A DNA stretch of 38,995 nucleotides from Enterococcus raffinosus. Lineage in GTDB: Bacteria; Bacillota; Bacilli; Lactobacillales; Enterococcaceae. The position numbers and the translations under genes are program-made. Numbering within the stretch: position 1 is the stretch's first letter; each line of letters opens with the position of its first letter. The DNA is taken from NCBI RefSeq assembly GCF_018917525.1, contig NZ_JAHLOS010000040.1:1-38995 (forward strand), given 5' to 3'. Shown piece by piece: positions 16,136 to 24,261 of this stretch. The notes beneath the pieces are model-generated. The model worked only from the letters and a program-made list of their open reading frames with translations, was not told the origin of the DNA and ran no database searches.

Positions 16136-17440
16136 TTATACTGCTGATTTGATGGTCGAACTTTTCTTACTGGCTTTTTGATATTGGCGCAAAAAGGAGA
16201 CCGCGAACAGAAGCGTCAAAAATTCAGTGATTGGCAAACTTCCCCATACTCCCGTTAATCCCCAAAAGTTCGCTAAAACAAGTACTAAAGGAATTAGAAA
16301 AAAATAGCCTCTGAACAAAGCCAACGCAAAGGCTTGTTTTGCACGACCGATTGCTGAAAAGAAAATACTAAAAACGACATTCAGTGAAGAGCCAAATAAT
16401 GACAAAAAGAAAATCGGAATACCCGCAACGGCCAACCGGATCAGGATTGGATCATTTTCACGATTGAATGCGGAAATGATTGGGTATTTCAAGAAAAATA
16501 GGACCAGATACAAGCCAACTGCCATAATAAAACTAACTCTTAATCCAAATGATAAGATTTTTTGAATAGTGATAGTTTCCCCTTTGTTTGCGGCACGACT
16601 GATTAATGGCTGAATCCCCTGCGCCACACCAGTGAATAAAGAAAGGGCAACTACAAGAATATTCGCCAAAACCCCATAGGCCGCAATGGCAATATCGCCT
16701 CCTAAGCCAATCAGTACTTGATTAAAGACTAGGATGCTTACACCCGTGCTCATTTCTGCTAGAAAAGAAGACAATCCCAGTTGCACACTTTGAGTGATCG
16801 TCCTTAGCTTGGGAACAGACCATTCCAATGAAAGGGAACGCTTTGAAAAATGACGATGCGTACTCAAGATTATCAGGCTGAGGATCGGAGATAAGACCGT
16901 TGCCAATGCTGCACCAGCCATTCCCATATTCATAGGAAAAACAAAAATATAATCAAAAACAATATTGAAAATACTAGAACAAATCATCGCCTTCATTGCC
17001 AACTGCGGATTCTGATCATTGCGAATGAACGCTAGACATAAATTGTTCAAGATGAAAAATGGCGCCATCACCAAAATGAAGCGCATATACATTGTTGTAT
17101 ACGCAACAGTTGCGCCACTTGCTCCTAAAAGTAATGCCAAATCTCGACTGAAAAAAGCCCCTAAACCAGTAAAAAGAAGTCCGATGATCCCACCGATCAC
17201 CAGCAGCTGAGAAAAATAGTCGCCGCTTCTTCCCTTCAGCGCAAATAACGTCGCGCCACCCATTCCTAACAATAACCCGAGCCCTGTCAGCAGATTGAAT
17301 ATCGGCAATGCAATATTCAAGGCAGCTAAGCCCAGCACCCCAACGCCATTTGCGATAAAAAACGTATCCGCCAAAATATACAACGATAACCCCAATGTAC
17401 TTAACACGCTGCGTGTGACATAACCTTTGATCTCATTCAT
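16136..17440 (-). CDS. MATE-family multidrug/toxin exporter
   Basis: This 434-residue, 12-span membrane protein has the two-half architecture of MATE transporters (LADTFFIANGVGVLGLAALNIALPI near residues 23-47; second half beginning about 225). It should export cationic or other small compounds using a Na+ or H+ gradient. The start at 17440 follows GGAGGG at six bases. The preceding 120 bases form an attenuator with a four-codon upstream frame. It lies downstream of a BltD-like acetyltransferase gene on the same strand. The substrate is not readable from the sequence. Confidence 0.9.
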   Translation of the reverse strand: MNEIKGYVTRSVLSTLGLSLYILADTFFIANGVGVLGLAALNIALPIFNLLTGLGLLLGMGGATLFALKGRSGDYFSQLLVIGGIIGLLFTGLGAFFSRDLALLLGASGATVAYTTMYMRFILVMAPFFILNNLCLAFIRNDQNPQLAMKAMICSSIFNIVFDYIFVFPMNMGMAGAALATVLSPILSLIILSTHRHFSKRSLSLEWSVPKLRTITQSVQLGLSSFLAEMSTGVSILVFNQVLIGLGGDIAIAAYGVLANILVVALSLFTGVAQGIQPLISRAANKGETITIQKILSFGLRVSFIMAVGLYLVLFFLKYPIISAFNRENDPILIRLAVAGIPIFFLSLFGSSLNVVFSIFFSAIGRAKQAFALALFRGYFFLIPLVLVLANFWGLTGVWGSLPITEFLTLLFAVSFLRQYQKASKKSSTIKSAV

Positions 17441-17454
17441 CTGATTCCCTCCAC

Positions 17455-17503
17455 AAAAAAATAGCATCCTACCCTCCTATGGCCTACGGGGCAGACTGCT
17501 ACT
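17455..17503 (-). terminator. Attenuator terminator before the MATE gene
   Basis: AGTAGCA pairs with TGCTATT and CTGCCC with GGGTAG (minus strand) to make a long stem, followed directly by seven T and then the MATE ribosome site. It must be bypassed for MATE expression from upstream. Confidence 0.75.
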
Positions 17504-17526
17504 CAAAACAAAACCCGGCGATTTTG

Positions 17527-17541
17527 CTAAAAGTTCTTCAT
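17527..17541 (-). CDS. Four-codon upstream ORF (leader peptide MKNF)
   Basis: AAGGA precedes ATG at 17541 by four bases; the frame reads MKNF then TAG. The whole frame is enclosed by a 9-bp hairpin (17554-17562 with 17524-17532). The 5' arm TTGCTA could pair instead with TAGCAG of the downstream terminator. Very short upstream frames of this kind control several antibiotic-response genes in Firmicutes by ribosome stalling. Translation is not proven. Confidence 0.5.
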   Translation of the reverse strand: MKNF

Positions 17542-17591
17542 AATTTCCTTACATTCTAGCAACAAACAACTCAAAAGGCAATCCTATTTTT

Positions 17592-18038
17592 TTACAAATC
17601 AAGATACATCACCAGTTCGCCATTCTCCGGATCATATTCTTGGCTATCCACAAAACCAAAACGCTGATAATAAGGAATGATCTTTTCATTTTCCTCATGC
17701 ACACTCAAATAAATCCGCTCGATCTCATACTGTTCTTTCATGAAATCGATCAGTAAAGGAATAAACAAGGTCCCGTAGTTCTTTCCTTGAAACTGTGCAT
17801 CGATCATTAATCGATCCAGCCACATTGACTTATCCTGCTTGGCGCCAATCATGGAAAAACCGACTAACTGACCATCATCATATAAAGCCAATGGTCGCCA
17901 TTGAAGTGAAACATCGTAGGCTGCTTCCAACAAAGATTGACCATTCGTCTCAATGAACGCCTCCTGTTCCTTTGAAACAGAAAGAGCAACGATTTCACGC
18001 CAATTACTTTCATTTACATCCTTAATCACTAATCCCAT
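17592..18038 (-). CDS. GNAT acetyltransferase, BltD/spermidine acetyltransferase-like
   Basis: This 148-residue GNAT enzyme has the acetyl-CoA site at about 80-93 (DAQFQGKNYGTLFI, where family consensus is Q/R-x-x-G-x-G/A) and a C-terminal YYQRFGF strand. Overall it resembles Bacillus BltD, which acetylates spermidine and spermine. In Bacillus, bltD is paired with a multidrug exporter; here a MATE exporter follows 126 bases downstream. AAAGGAG precedes the start. The substrate is inferred from likeness and context. Confidence 0.8.
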   Translation of the reverse strand: MGLVIKDVNESNWREIVALSVSKEQEAFIETNGQSLLEAAYDVSLQWRPLALYDDGQLVGFSMIGAKQDKSMWLDRLMIDAQFQGKNYGTLFIPLLIDFMKEQYEIERIYLSVHEENEKIIPYYQRFGFVDSQEYDPENGELVMYLDL

Positions 18039-18091
18039 TGGTTGCGTTCTCCTTTGAAGGTACTATTTGTAAGCAACCATAACAAAAACAG

Positions 18092-18121
18092 AAAAAAACA
18101 GCAATCAAAAACCGATTGCTG
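18092..18121 (-). terminator. Terminator of the padR-exporter operon
   Basis: CAGCAATC/GATTGCTG, with a 7-base loop, is followed by seven T on the minus strand, 10 bases after the exporter stop. Confidence 0.88.
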
Positions 18122-18130
18122 CTTAAAAAC

Positions 18131-19666
18131 TTATTCGACTATTTCCTTACTTTCACGCATAAAGATCGCTGCGCCCACGGCACCGATCAGAACGATGGTA
18201 CCTGCTACGTAACAGATTTGGATCAAGCCTTTATCGAAGGCATTAACCACGACTTTCTGCAATTCGTGAGCAAAAGGCGCCTTGCTCAAGGCATCTGAAA
18301 AAGCAATCTCATGACCAGAAAATGGTCCAGCTTTAATCAGCCCATTCACCAATTTTTCTGGTAAATGCAGTGAAGTAGCTTGATGATTTACCACATCCGC
18401 GTAACGATTGGCCTCGACTAAGCCTAAAATAACGACCCCGAAGCTGGTTCCGAATTGTCGGAAAACATTCAATAACCCGGAAGCCATACCCATTTCCTGA
18501 GGAGCCACACCTTCTAAACCAGCTGAGTTCAATACCGGATTGACAATCCCGTTTGCGATCCCGATCATAACCAGCGTTGGCCATAATTGAGCATAGCCCA
18601 TTGTTGGGGATAATTGACCGATTAAGAAGATAAATCCCACACCGCTGACTAACAGTCCAGCAACGATCATCCATTTCTTCGAGAATTTGTTGCCGAGAAT
18701 ACCGACGACTGGTCCTAAAATTAATGACCAAACAGATAAGGCTAATTGACGAATTCCTGTATCAAAGGCGGACCAGCCAATATAGTTCTGCATTAAAACC
18801 GTCAAGTATGTATTGAAGGCATAAATTCCTGAACCTAAAGCAAAGGCAACTAGAACCGAACCGATGAAATTGATGTTTTTAAACATCTTCAAATTCATCA
18901 TAGAATTTTCGACTTTGGCTTCCGCAAAAATAAATAGTGCTAAGAAAACAACCGCCAAAAGCAGCCAGCCGCCGACACGCAGATCGGTCCATGCCCAACC
19001 GATGTGGGTTTCCTTTTGAATCAAACCATAGATTGCGCTGAACAGTGCCGCCGCGGATAAAATCATCCCGATAAAATCGATTTTTTGATCTTTCCCATAG
19101 CTTGGTGTTTCATTAACAAAACGAATCGTCATTAAAACAGCGATAATTCCGATCGGTAAATTAATAAAGAAGATCGATTCCCAACCAAAGGCATCCACCA
19201 GCAAGCCACCAACTAACGGACCGGAAGCCGAAGATAACCCAATGACGGACCCTAAAATACCTAAAGCTAGACCGCGTTGTTTCCCATCAAAGTTGGAAGC
19301 CACCAGCGCCATCGACAAGGACATCATCCCGGCACCTCCGACAGCTTGGACACCACGCCCAATATCCAAAATCAATAAGGATGGCGCAAAGCCATTCACT
19401 ACAGAAGCGACGACAAAAAGAATCAAACTAGCTAAAAAGATTTTTTTTCGTCCGTACATGTCGCCCATTTTTGACACGATCAGCAATGTGACCGCAAACA
19501 CTAAGGTATAAGCATTCAGCACCCATTGTAGCTGTGTAAAGGGTTCGTTAAAGGCCTTTTGCATTGTTGGCAACGCAACGTTTACTACCGTCACGTCCAA
19601 AAGTCCCATAAAGACACCTAGAGACATCGCAAATAATGAGAACCATTTTCTTGAAGAATTTTTCAT
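18131..19666 (-). CDS. DHA2-family (EmrB/QacA) MFS multidrug exporter
   Basis: This is a 511-residue, 14-span major facilitator of the drug:H+ antiporter-2 group. Motif D1 is visible in LDVTVVNVALPTMQKAF (about 19-35), motif A in SKMGDMYGRKK and the antiporter motif C in GLSSASGPLVGG. I chose the ATG at 19666 because AGGAG lies 12 bases before it; a TTG at 19678 is too close. It is downstream of and co-transcribed with a padR gene. Substrates cannot be told from sequence. Confidence 0.9.
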   Translation of the reverse strand: MKNSSRKWFSLFAMSLGVFMGLLDVTVVNVALPTMQKAFNEPFTQLQWVLNAYTLVFAVTLLIVSKMGDMYGRKKIFLASLILFVVASVVNGFAPSLLILDIGRGVQAVGGAGMMSLSMALVASNFDGKQRGLALGILGSVIGLSSASGPLVGGLLVDAFGWESIFFINLPIGIIAVLMTIRFVNETPSYGKDQKIDFIGMILSAAALFSAIYGLIQKETHIGWAWTDLRVGGWLLLAVVFLALFIFAEAKVENSMMNLKMFKNINFIGSVLVAFALGSGIYAFNTYLTVLMQNYIGWSAFDTGIRQLALSVWSLILGPVVGILGNKFSKKWMIVAGLLVSGVGFIFLIGQLSPTMGYAQLWPTLVMIGIANGIVNPVLNSAGLEGVAPQEMGMASGLLNVFRQFGTSFGVVILGLVEANRYADVVNHQATSLHLPEKLVNGLIKAGPFSGHEIAFSDALSKAPFAHELQKVVVNAFDKGLIQICYVAGTIVLIGAVGAAIFMRESKEIVE

Positions 19667-19719
19667 ACACTGTTCCAACTCCTACTATTTCTATAACAAT
19701 CAATCGCCTCAGTAAAAAA

Positions 19720-20253
19720 TCATTTTCGATCAGCGATTTGTTTTTTTATCCAGATTAATTTTGTTTTGGCAATTTGGATATCCAACTCATAGGCCTCCAC
19801 TAAAATACGAAATCGTTCTGCATTTTCTGGAAAACGATCTTGATAGTCGGCCATATCCTCTTGAGCTTTTTGGTAGAAAGCCAGATCCTTTTCAATAAAC
19901 ACTTGAAACTCATCCAGAATCCTCAGCTGTTCATGAATATCTACGCTATCCAGTGAACGTAATTTGAAATGGATCATATCATTACGCTTCGCATCAGAAG
20001 GGATTTTTTCCTTCATTAACTCAATAAAGCGTTCGACACCCTGGGCAGTAATATGCCACAGCTTCATCTTTCGCCCTTCTTCATAGATTGTGGAAGTTAC
20101 GAGTCCTTCCTTTTCTAACCTTTCTAATGAAGGATACAGCACGCCACTGGAAACCTTCCGCATCGGCTGCAAAGCAGATCCGACGATTTTTTGAAGTTTG
20201 TAGCCGGTTTTATCACTGGTAATCAATGAACCTAAAAGCAGTAAATCGTACAT
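19720..20253 (-). CDS. PadR-family repressor
   Basis: This 177-residue PadR protein has an N-terminal winged HTH (residues 1-75: GYKLQKI, SSGVLYPSLERLEKEGLV, RKMKLWHITAQG). A C-terminal helical dimer domain of the Vir_act_alpha_C type follows. It is the first gene of a two-gene operon with the DHA2 exporter. Two matching operator-like repeats overlap its promoter. Repression of its own operon relieved by a drug-like ligand is the usual PadR arrangement and is inferred here. Confidence 0.9.
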   Translation of the reverse strand: MYDLLLLGSLITSDKTGYKLQKIVGSALQPMRKVSSGVLYPSLERLEKEGLVTSTIYEEGRKMKLWHITAQGVERFIELMKEKIPSDAKRNDMIHFKLRSLDSVDIHEQLRILDEFQVFIEKDLAFYQKAQEDMADYQDRFPENAERFRILVEAYELDIQIAKTKLIWIKKQIADRK

Positions 20254-20282
20254 TTTATCCCCCTCCCGACAAAACCGTATCA

Positions 20283-20335
20283 GTCTTTTAGATATATCGA
20301 CTTGCTTATTATAGGTCTTTTAGACATATTGTCAA
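20283..20335 (-). promoter_or_regulatory. padR promoter with two operator repeats
   Basis: On the minus strand TTGACA (20330-20335) and TATAAT (20308-20313) are 16 bases apart, a near-consensus sigmaA promoter. The segment TCTAAAAGAC occurs in the spacer (20315-20324) and again downstream of the -10 (20283-20292), 32 bases apart, about three helical turns. These are likely PadR operators. Confidence 0.8.
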
Positions 20336-20551
20336 ATAAAAAATATTCTTATTTTATTAAAATAGAATCTCCTTAAATGAGAACAGAAAGAAACACCCGC
20401 TACGAATTAGTCGCAGGTGTTGAGCAATCAAAAAACTACTTGCTTTTTTGGCAATAAAAGTAAATGATGAAGTTGAAATCCTTTTTACCACAATCAGTAA
20501 AACGAACAATTATTTGCCCTACTTATAGAAATAGAAAGGACGGATTACACA

Positions 20552-21265
20552 ATGGACTTAATGCAGAATTATTATCAAGAACTTCAAAAAAACATGGAGC
20601 ACGTCATCAACAGTGAAGCAGAGTCGATCACAAAAGCAGCGACACTCATGAGTACTTGTATTCAGACGGAAAATAAGGTTTATTTCTTTGGCACGGGTCA
20701 TTCCTATATTGTCGGTCAGGAAGTATTTGCTCGTGCAGGCGGCTATGCGGGCTTTATCCCAATGCTTGAAAATGAACTAGGCATGAATCATGCCTTCAAA
20801 AGTACGCTGATTGAACGGACCACTGAATACGCCGAGGTTTTGTTGCAATTGTATCCCTTTAAAAAAGGCGATGTAATCGTTATGACCTCAAATTCTGGAC
20901 GAAATGCGCTGTTGATTGAACTGGGCCTGCGACTTAAGGAGCTGGGCGTTAGTATTATTGCCATTACTGCTTTGGACGCGTCAAAAAATAGTACTAGTCG
21001 GCATAAGAGTGGATTGCGCTTGTTTGAGCTTGCGGATGTTGTCCTTGATAATCGTTCTGTGTACGGAGATGCCAGTCTTTCTCATAATGAAGAAATAAAA
21101 ACAGGACCTACATCAACTATCATGAGCTGTTTCATCGTCCAGCTTTTAGTCAGCGCGTTTGTTCAGCTTGAAGTTGAAAAAGGCGGCGATGTCCCGGTTT
21201 TCAGAAGCAGCAATATCGATGGCGGTGATGCCTACAACGAGAAATTATTTGATCGTTATCGTTAA
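20552..21265 (+). CDS. SIS-domain sugar-phosphate-binding protein, UPF0309 type
   Basis: This 237-residue single SIS-domain protein resembles the UPF0309 family. The sugar-phosphate loop is seen as FFGTGHSYIVGQEVFARAGGY (about 44-65) and the second motif as VIVMTSNSGRNALLIELG (about 109-126). The reaction is unknown; relatives are thought to be phosphosugar isomerases or deaminases. It is a single gene with AAAGGA upstream and its own terminator. No PTS or kinase gene is adjacent, so the substrate cannot be inferred. Confidence 0.82.
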   Translation: MDLMQNYYQELQKNMEHVINSEAESITKAATLMSTCIQTENKVYFFGTGHSYIVGQEVFARAGGYAGFIPMLENELGMNHAFKSTLIERTTEYAEVLLQLYPFKKGDVIVMTSNSGRNALLIELGLRLKELGVSIIAITALDASKNSTSRHKSGLRLFELADVVLDNRSVYGDASLSHNEEIKTGPTSTIMSCFIVQLLVSAFVQLEVEKGGDVPVFRSSNIDGGDAYNEKLFDRYR

Positions 21266-21301
21266 CAACTGAACGTAAATGATTCTTTATTAAACAAGAA
21301 A

Positions 21302-21344
21302 CCAGAAACCCTTTTCTTCATTGAAAGAGTTTCTGGCTTTTTTT
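21302..21344 (+). terminator. Terminator after the UPF0309 gene
   Basis: CCAGAAAC/GTTTCTGG around a 19-base loop, followed by CTTTTTTT. Confidence 0.85.
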
Positions 21345-21375
21345 CACTTCATTTAGAAAATCTCTTCTTCGGCTT

Positions 21376-22368
21376 TTAGCTCGTTTTCTCAATAAAACCA
21401 CGAATCGCTTGGTCAATCACATCCCCATTGCCATCAATCGTATGTCCGCCAGTCTCGCATATTACCGTCTCTGCCTTGACTCGCTTAAGCAATTTTTCGA
21501 TAGCTTCATATTTCGCCATTGGGTCATCTTTCGCGTGACAAACTAAAATCGGCACGCGGATCGTTTCTAAAGCATAGTTATCATAGTTCAAGGACATATC
21601 CGTATTTGTGACCTTGCTATCCGCTTTCACCCCTTGACGTCTAGGGGTTGCTGGCAGCATGGTTTCAAACAAATTATTGCTTTCAATGGTCGAACCCATC
21701 ATTTTATTGAAGACAAAACCAAAATGCTTCATTGAAAACCACATAATAAAGTCATTGACGATAAATGGTGGCGGTCCTTGCAGCCCCATTGCCTTTATTT
21801 CTTTTGGGGTTCTTTTCTGGTCCGGCGCTCCAGAGGATAATAGTATTAACCCCTTCAGCCTGTCAGGATAATCCAAAGCCACCCTTAATCCAGCGGCACC
21901 GCCTGCTGAAGTTGCTAGAATATAGCCTTTCTCAATATTCAACTGATCCATCATTTCAACAAAGGCCTGAGCTTGATTTTTCGGCGTGGGATCGCTTGGC
22001 AGATCTGAGCCTAAATAGCCAAAACGAGCAGGGGCAATTTTTCGGTAGTCCTCTCCTAATACTTGCTTCAGACTGGTCATCCCCTGATCATATCCGCCAA
22101 ATATCCCATGGGAAATGATGACTGCCTCACCAGAACCTTCATCAAGATAGTTCATTTTTCCGAAGCTAGTTGTTAAAGCATGAACGTCATAACGCTTCAA
22201 ACGAGCATAAGCGTTTTTCATGTCTTTCTTATAAAGACAAAATTCTATACAAATAATAGTTAATACCACAAACATTATTAAGTATCCCAAAATTTTTCTC
22301 CTTTTAGAGTGATGATTTAAGTATAACAGATACCGATTAACAGTTTTATTACTTTGTGGTAAAGGCAT
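21376..22368 (-). CDS. Membrane-anchored alpha/beta hydrolase
   Basis: This alpha/beta hydrolase has one N-terminal membrane segment (about 28-45) and no signal cleavage site. The oxyanion loop HGIFGG (87-92) is present. The nucleophile elbow reads ATSAG with Ser154, where family consensus is GxSxG, so its first Gly is replaced. A catalytic Asp is in CHAKDDP and His in GGHTIDGNG. The ATG at 22368 has a poorly spaced ribosome site. A TTG at 22290 follows AGGAG by seven bases and would start just before the membrane helix, giving about 304 residues. The substrate is unknown. Confidence 0.82.
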   Translation of the reverse strand: MPLPQSNKTVNRYLLYLNHHSKRRKILGYLIMFVVLTIICIEFCLYKKDMKNAYARLKRYDVHALTTSFGKMNYLDEGSGEAVIISHGIFGGYDQGMTSLKQVLGEDYRKIAPARFGYLGSDLPSDPTPKNQAQAFVEMMDQLNIEKGYILATSAGGAAGLRVALDYPDRLKGLILLSSGAPDQKRTPKEIKAMGLQGPPPFIVNDFIMWFSMKHFGFVFNKMMGSTIESNNLFETMLPATPRRQGVKADSKVTNTDMSLNYDNYALETIRVPILVCHAKDDPMAKYEAIEKLLKRVKAETVICETGGHTIDGNGDVIDQAIRGFIEKTS

Positions 22369-22469
22369 ACTCCAGCTGGAAAAGCAGCTTCCAACTTTCA
22401 GCTCAGAATGCTACACTTAGAATGATTTGAACTGTTTTTGACTATATAAAAAGATTTCGAGGTGTTGGT

Positions 22470-23369
22470 ATGATTAACGAGGAGGCGCATTTAGACTCCG
22501 CTTTGCGATTAAAAAAATATGTACGAGATATTAGCTGTCCAGAGCCGTCAGATATTCAGCACTGTCTGGAAAATTCAGAGGTTATCGCCAAAATTTTGGC
22601 TGAAAAGATTCGCACGGACACCTTCACCGGTCTGCGTAAGCTGGAGTTTTTATTAGCAGAGCTTTCGGAAATCCCCTTCTTTGAACGGCTGGAACCCGTT
22701 CAATCCCTGCTCGACACACTTTACAACCATACAAATGTTGAGGAAGGCTTTTCACTAACTGGAAAACATAACGGTGTTCTGGCTTGTCATAATGCACTTT
22801 GCACATCAATTTTTATTCGTGCTGGCAAAAAAGAATGGTCTGAACAAGGTGTTCGATGGATCATTTCCTACTTTCCCTTTGATAAAAACGAACCCTCCGA
22901 CTGGCATGGCAAGGACCTCTTTCATCGCTTTGGAGGCTGTGTCGGCAACTCTCCTTGTTATGATGGTGTCGTGAAATCAGTCAAAGCCCTCTCAGAGTAT
23001 GCAGAAAAATACGGAGAGATTCCTGGTCTTCGTGCTAAGCTACAGCAAGGCTTAGACTATATTTTAAAGCATCGGGTGATTTTCCATCAGAACAACGATG
23101 AGTATTTATACGATGATCTGATCACCCTCTTTTATCCCTATCCTTATCGCACAAATATCGTTGAGGCTCTTAGCGTTCTAAAATCAGAGAAGCTCTTGGA
23201 TCAACCTGAATGTCAAGCAGCACTTGACTATTTGAAGGCGAAACAGCGAAATGACGGCGATTGGCAGGCTGAAAAGATTTTTATGAAAAGTTCATGGGTG
23301 CCTTTTGATGAGTTGAAAAAGCCGGGAATGTGGATCACGGATGAAATTAATTGGATTTTAACGGAATAA
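22470..23369 (+). CDS. Terpenoid-cyclase/prenyltransferase-like toroid protein of unknown function
   Basis: This 299-residue protein shows helical repeats like the alpha/alpha toroid of squalene cyclases and prenyltransferases: ACHNALCTSIFIRAG, GVRWIISYFPFD, ALDYLKAKQRNDGDWQAEKIF. The last resembles a QW-type repeat (x-QR-x-DGDW). The catalytic DxDD of true cyclases is not seen. Several Cys and His residues (CHNALC, GGCVGNSPC) could bind metal. GAGGTG precedes the ATG. It stands alone, convergent with the pnuC gene. The function is unknown. Confidence 0.65.
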   Translation: MINEEAHLDSALRLKKYVRDISCPEPSDIQHCLENSEVIAKILAEKIRTDTFTGLRKLEFLLAELSEIPFFERLEPVQSLLDTLYNHTNVEEGFSLTGKHNGVLACHNALCTSIFIRAGKKEWSEQGVRWIISYFPFDKNEPSDWHGKDLFHRFGGCVGNSPCYDGVVKSVKALSEYAEKYGEIPGLRAKLQQGLDYILKHRVIFHQNNDEYLYDDLITLFYPYPYRTNIVEALSVLKSEKLLDQPECQAALDYLKAKQRNDGDWQAEKIFMKSSWVPFDELKKPGMWITDEINWILTE

Positions 23370-23407
23370 AAATGACCTTGGTGACTTCTATGTCATCAAG
23401 GTCATTT
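23370..23407. terminator. Bidirectional terminator between convergent genes
   Basis: AATGACCTTG/CAAGGTCATT, extended inward by TGAC/GTCA, lies between the toroid gene and the PnuC gene. Short A/T runs flank both sides. Confidence 0.75.
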
Positions 23408-23423
23408 GGTTTCTATATTCGAT

Positions 23424-24167
23424 TTAGTGACTCAAATGATAATACTCTTCTTCCATCTGTTGCATTCTTGCACGTTCCTTTTTGTTGTACCAAGGAGATA
23501 CCGTGAAGGCCAACACATCGTTGATCAAATAAACCGAGCTGTTGACAAACATCGCTAAGCTGGCGGAGCCATGTCGGAATGAAATGAACCAAAGAACCAT
23601 TTGGGCAAGGCCTGAAGCCAGCCACCAGAAATATTGATTGTTGTAGCGTAAGAAGCTGATAATTCCGGCACTCAGACTAATAGAAAAGGCAATCGCATCA
23701 ATCCAAGGCCGCGGATCGTCAGTGAAGCGTTGAATCAAATAACCAGAAACAAAATAAACGATAATGGTACTGATAATCGCAATTCCCCAAGTTTTCCCGG
23801 TAAATTTGCGGATTTTTGCGGCCATGTTATGATTCCATTCCTTACTTAATAAAACGGGAATATCAAGGGTGATCATATAGGCGATCTGCTCGCCGATGCT
23901 TAAATAATTTTTCGCCGAGTAGCCGACATAAATAAAGCAGATGGCTGAAATGATACCTAAAACACCATTGACCGATTTCGCAGCATTAATGGACAGAATA
24001 CATAAAACTCCCAATGTTGTTCCGATGAAGGTAATTATAGTTAGGAGGTTGATTGGTTGATTAACTAGCGTCATTATCTGACAGCCTAAACTGAAGAAAA
24101 ATAAATAATAGTTCTGTTGCGGCCAGCCTTTTAACTGGTGAAGTAAAAATTTAAAATAGTTTATCAT
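23424..24167 (-). CDS. PnuC-family nucleoside transporter
   Basis: This 247-residue membrane protein of the PnuC family has about seven spans. The conserved aromatic segment NNQYFWWLASGLAQMVLW (about 176-193) carries the substrate-binding Trp/Asn pattern. Characterised PnuC imports nicotinamide riboside. Here the adjacent gene on the same strand, 94 bases upstream, is a deoxynucleoside kinase rather than a NadR-type kinase. This fits the PnuN-like subgroup proposed to import deoxynucleosides that the kinase would trap. The substrate is therefore uncertain. Confidence 0.85.
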   Translation of the reverse strand: MINYFKFLLHQLKGWPQQNYYLFFFSLGCQIMTLVNQPINLLTIITFIGTTLGVLCILSINAAKSVNGVLGIISAICFIYVGYSAKNYLSIGEQIAYMITLDIPVLLSKEWNHNMAAKIRKFTGKTWGIAIISTIIVYFVSGYLIQRFTDDPRPWIDAIAFSISLSAGIISFLRYNNQYFWWLASGLAQMVLWFISFRHGSASLAMFVNSSVYLINDVLAFTVSPWYNKKERARMQQMEEEYYHLSH

Positions 24168-24261
24168 AGTGGAGCTCCTCGTTATAGATATTTAGGGATT
24201 TATTTTTATATCTATCCCTCAAGAAAACAGACGTTCTTTAATTGACTAAAAAAAGGACCGA

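Noticed and set aside
20378-20458. 26-codon plus-strand frame upstream of the UPF0309 gene
   Set aside because: No ribosome-binding site precedes its ATG, and its composition is not biased toward a regulatory amino acid. A hairpin overlaps it, but no terminator/antiterminator pair could be drawn.
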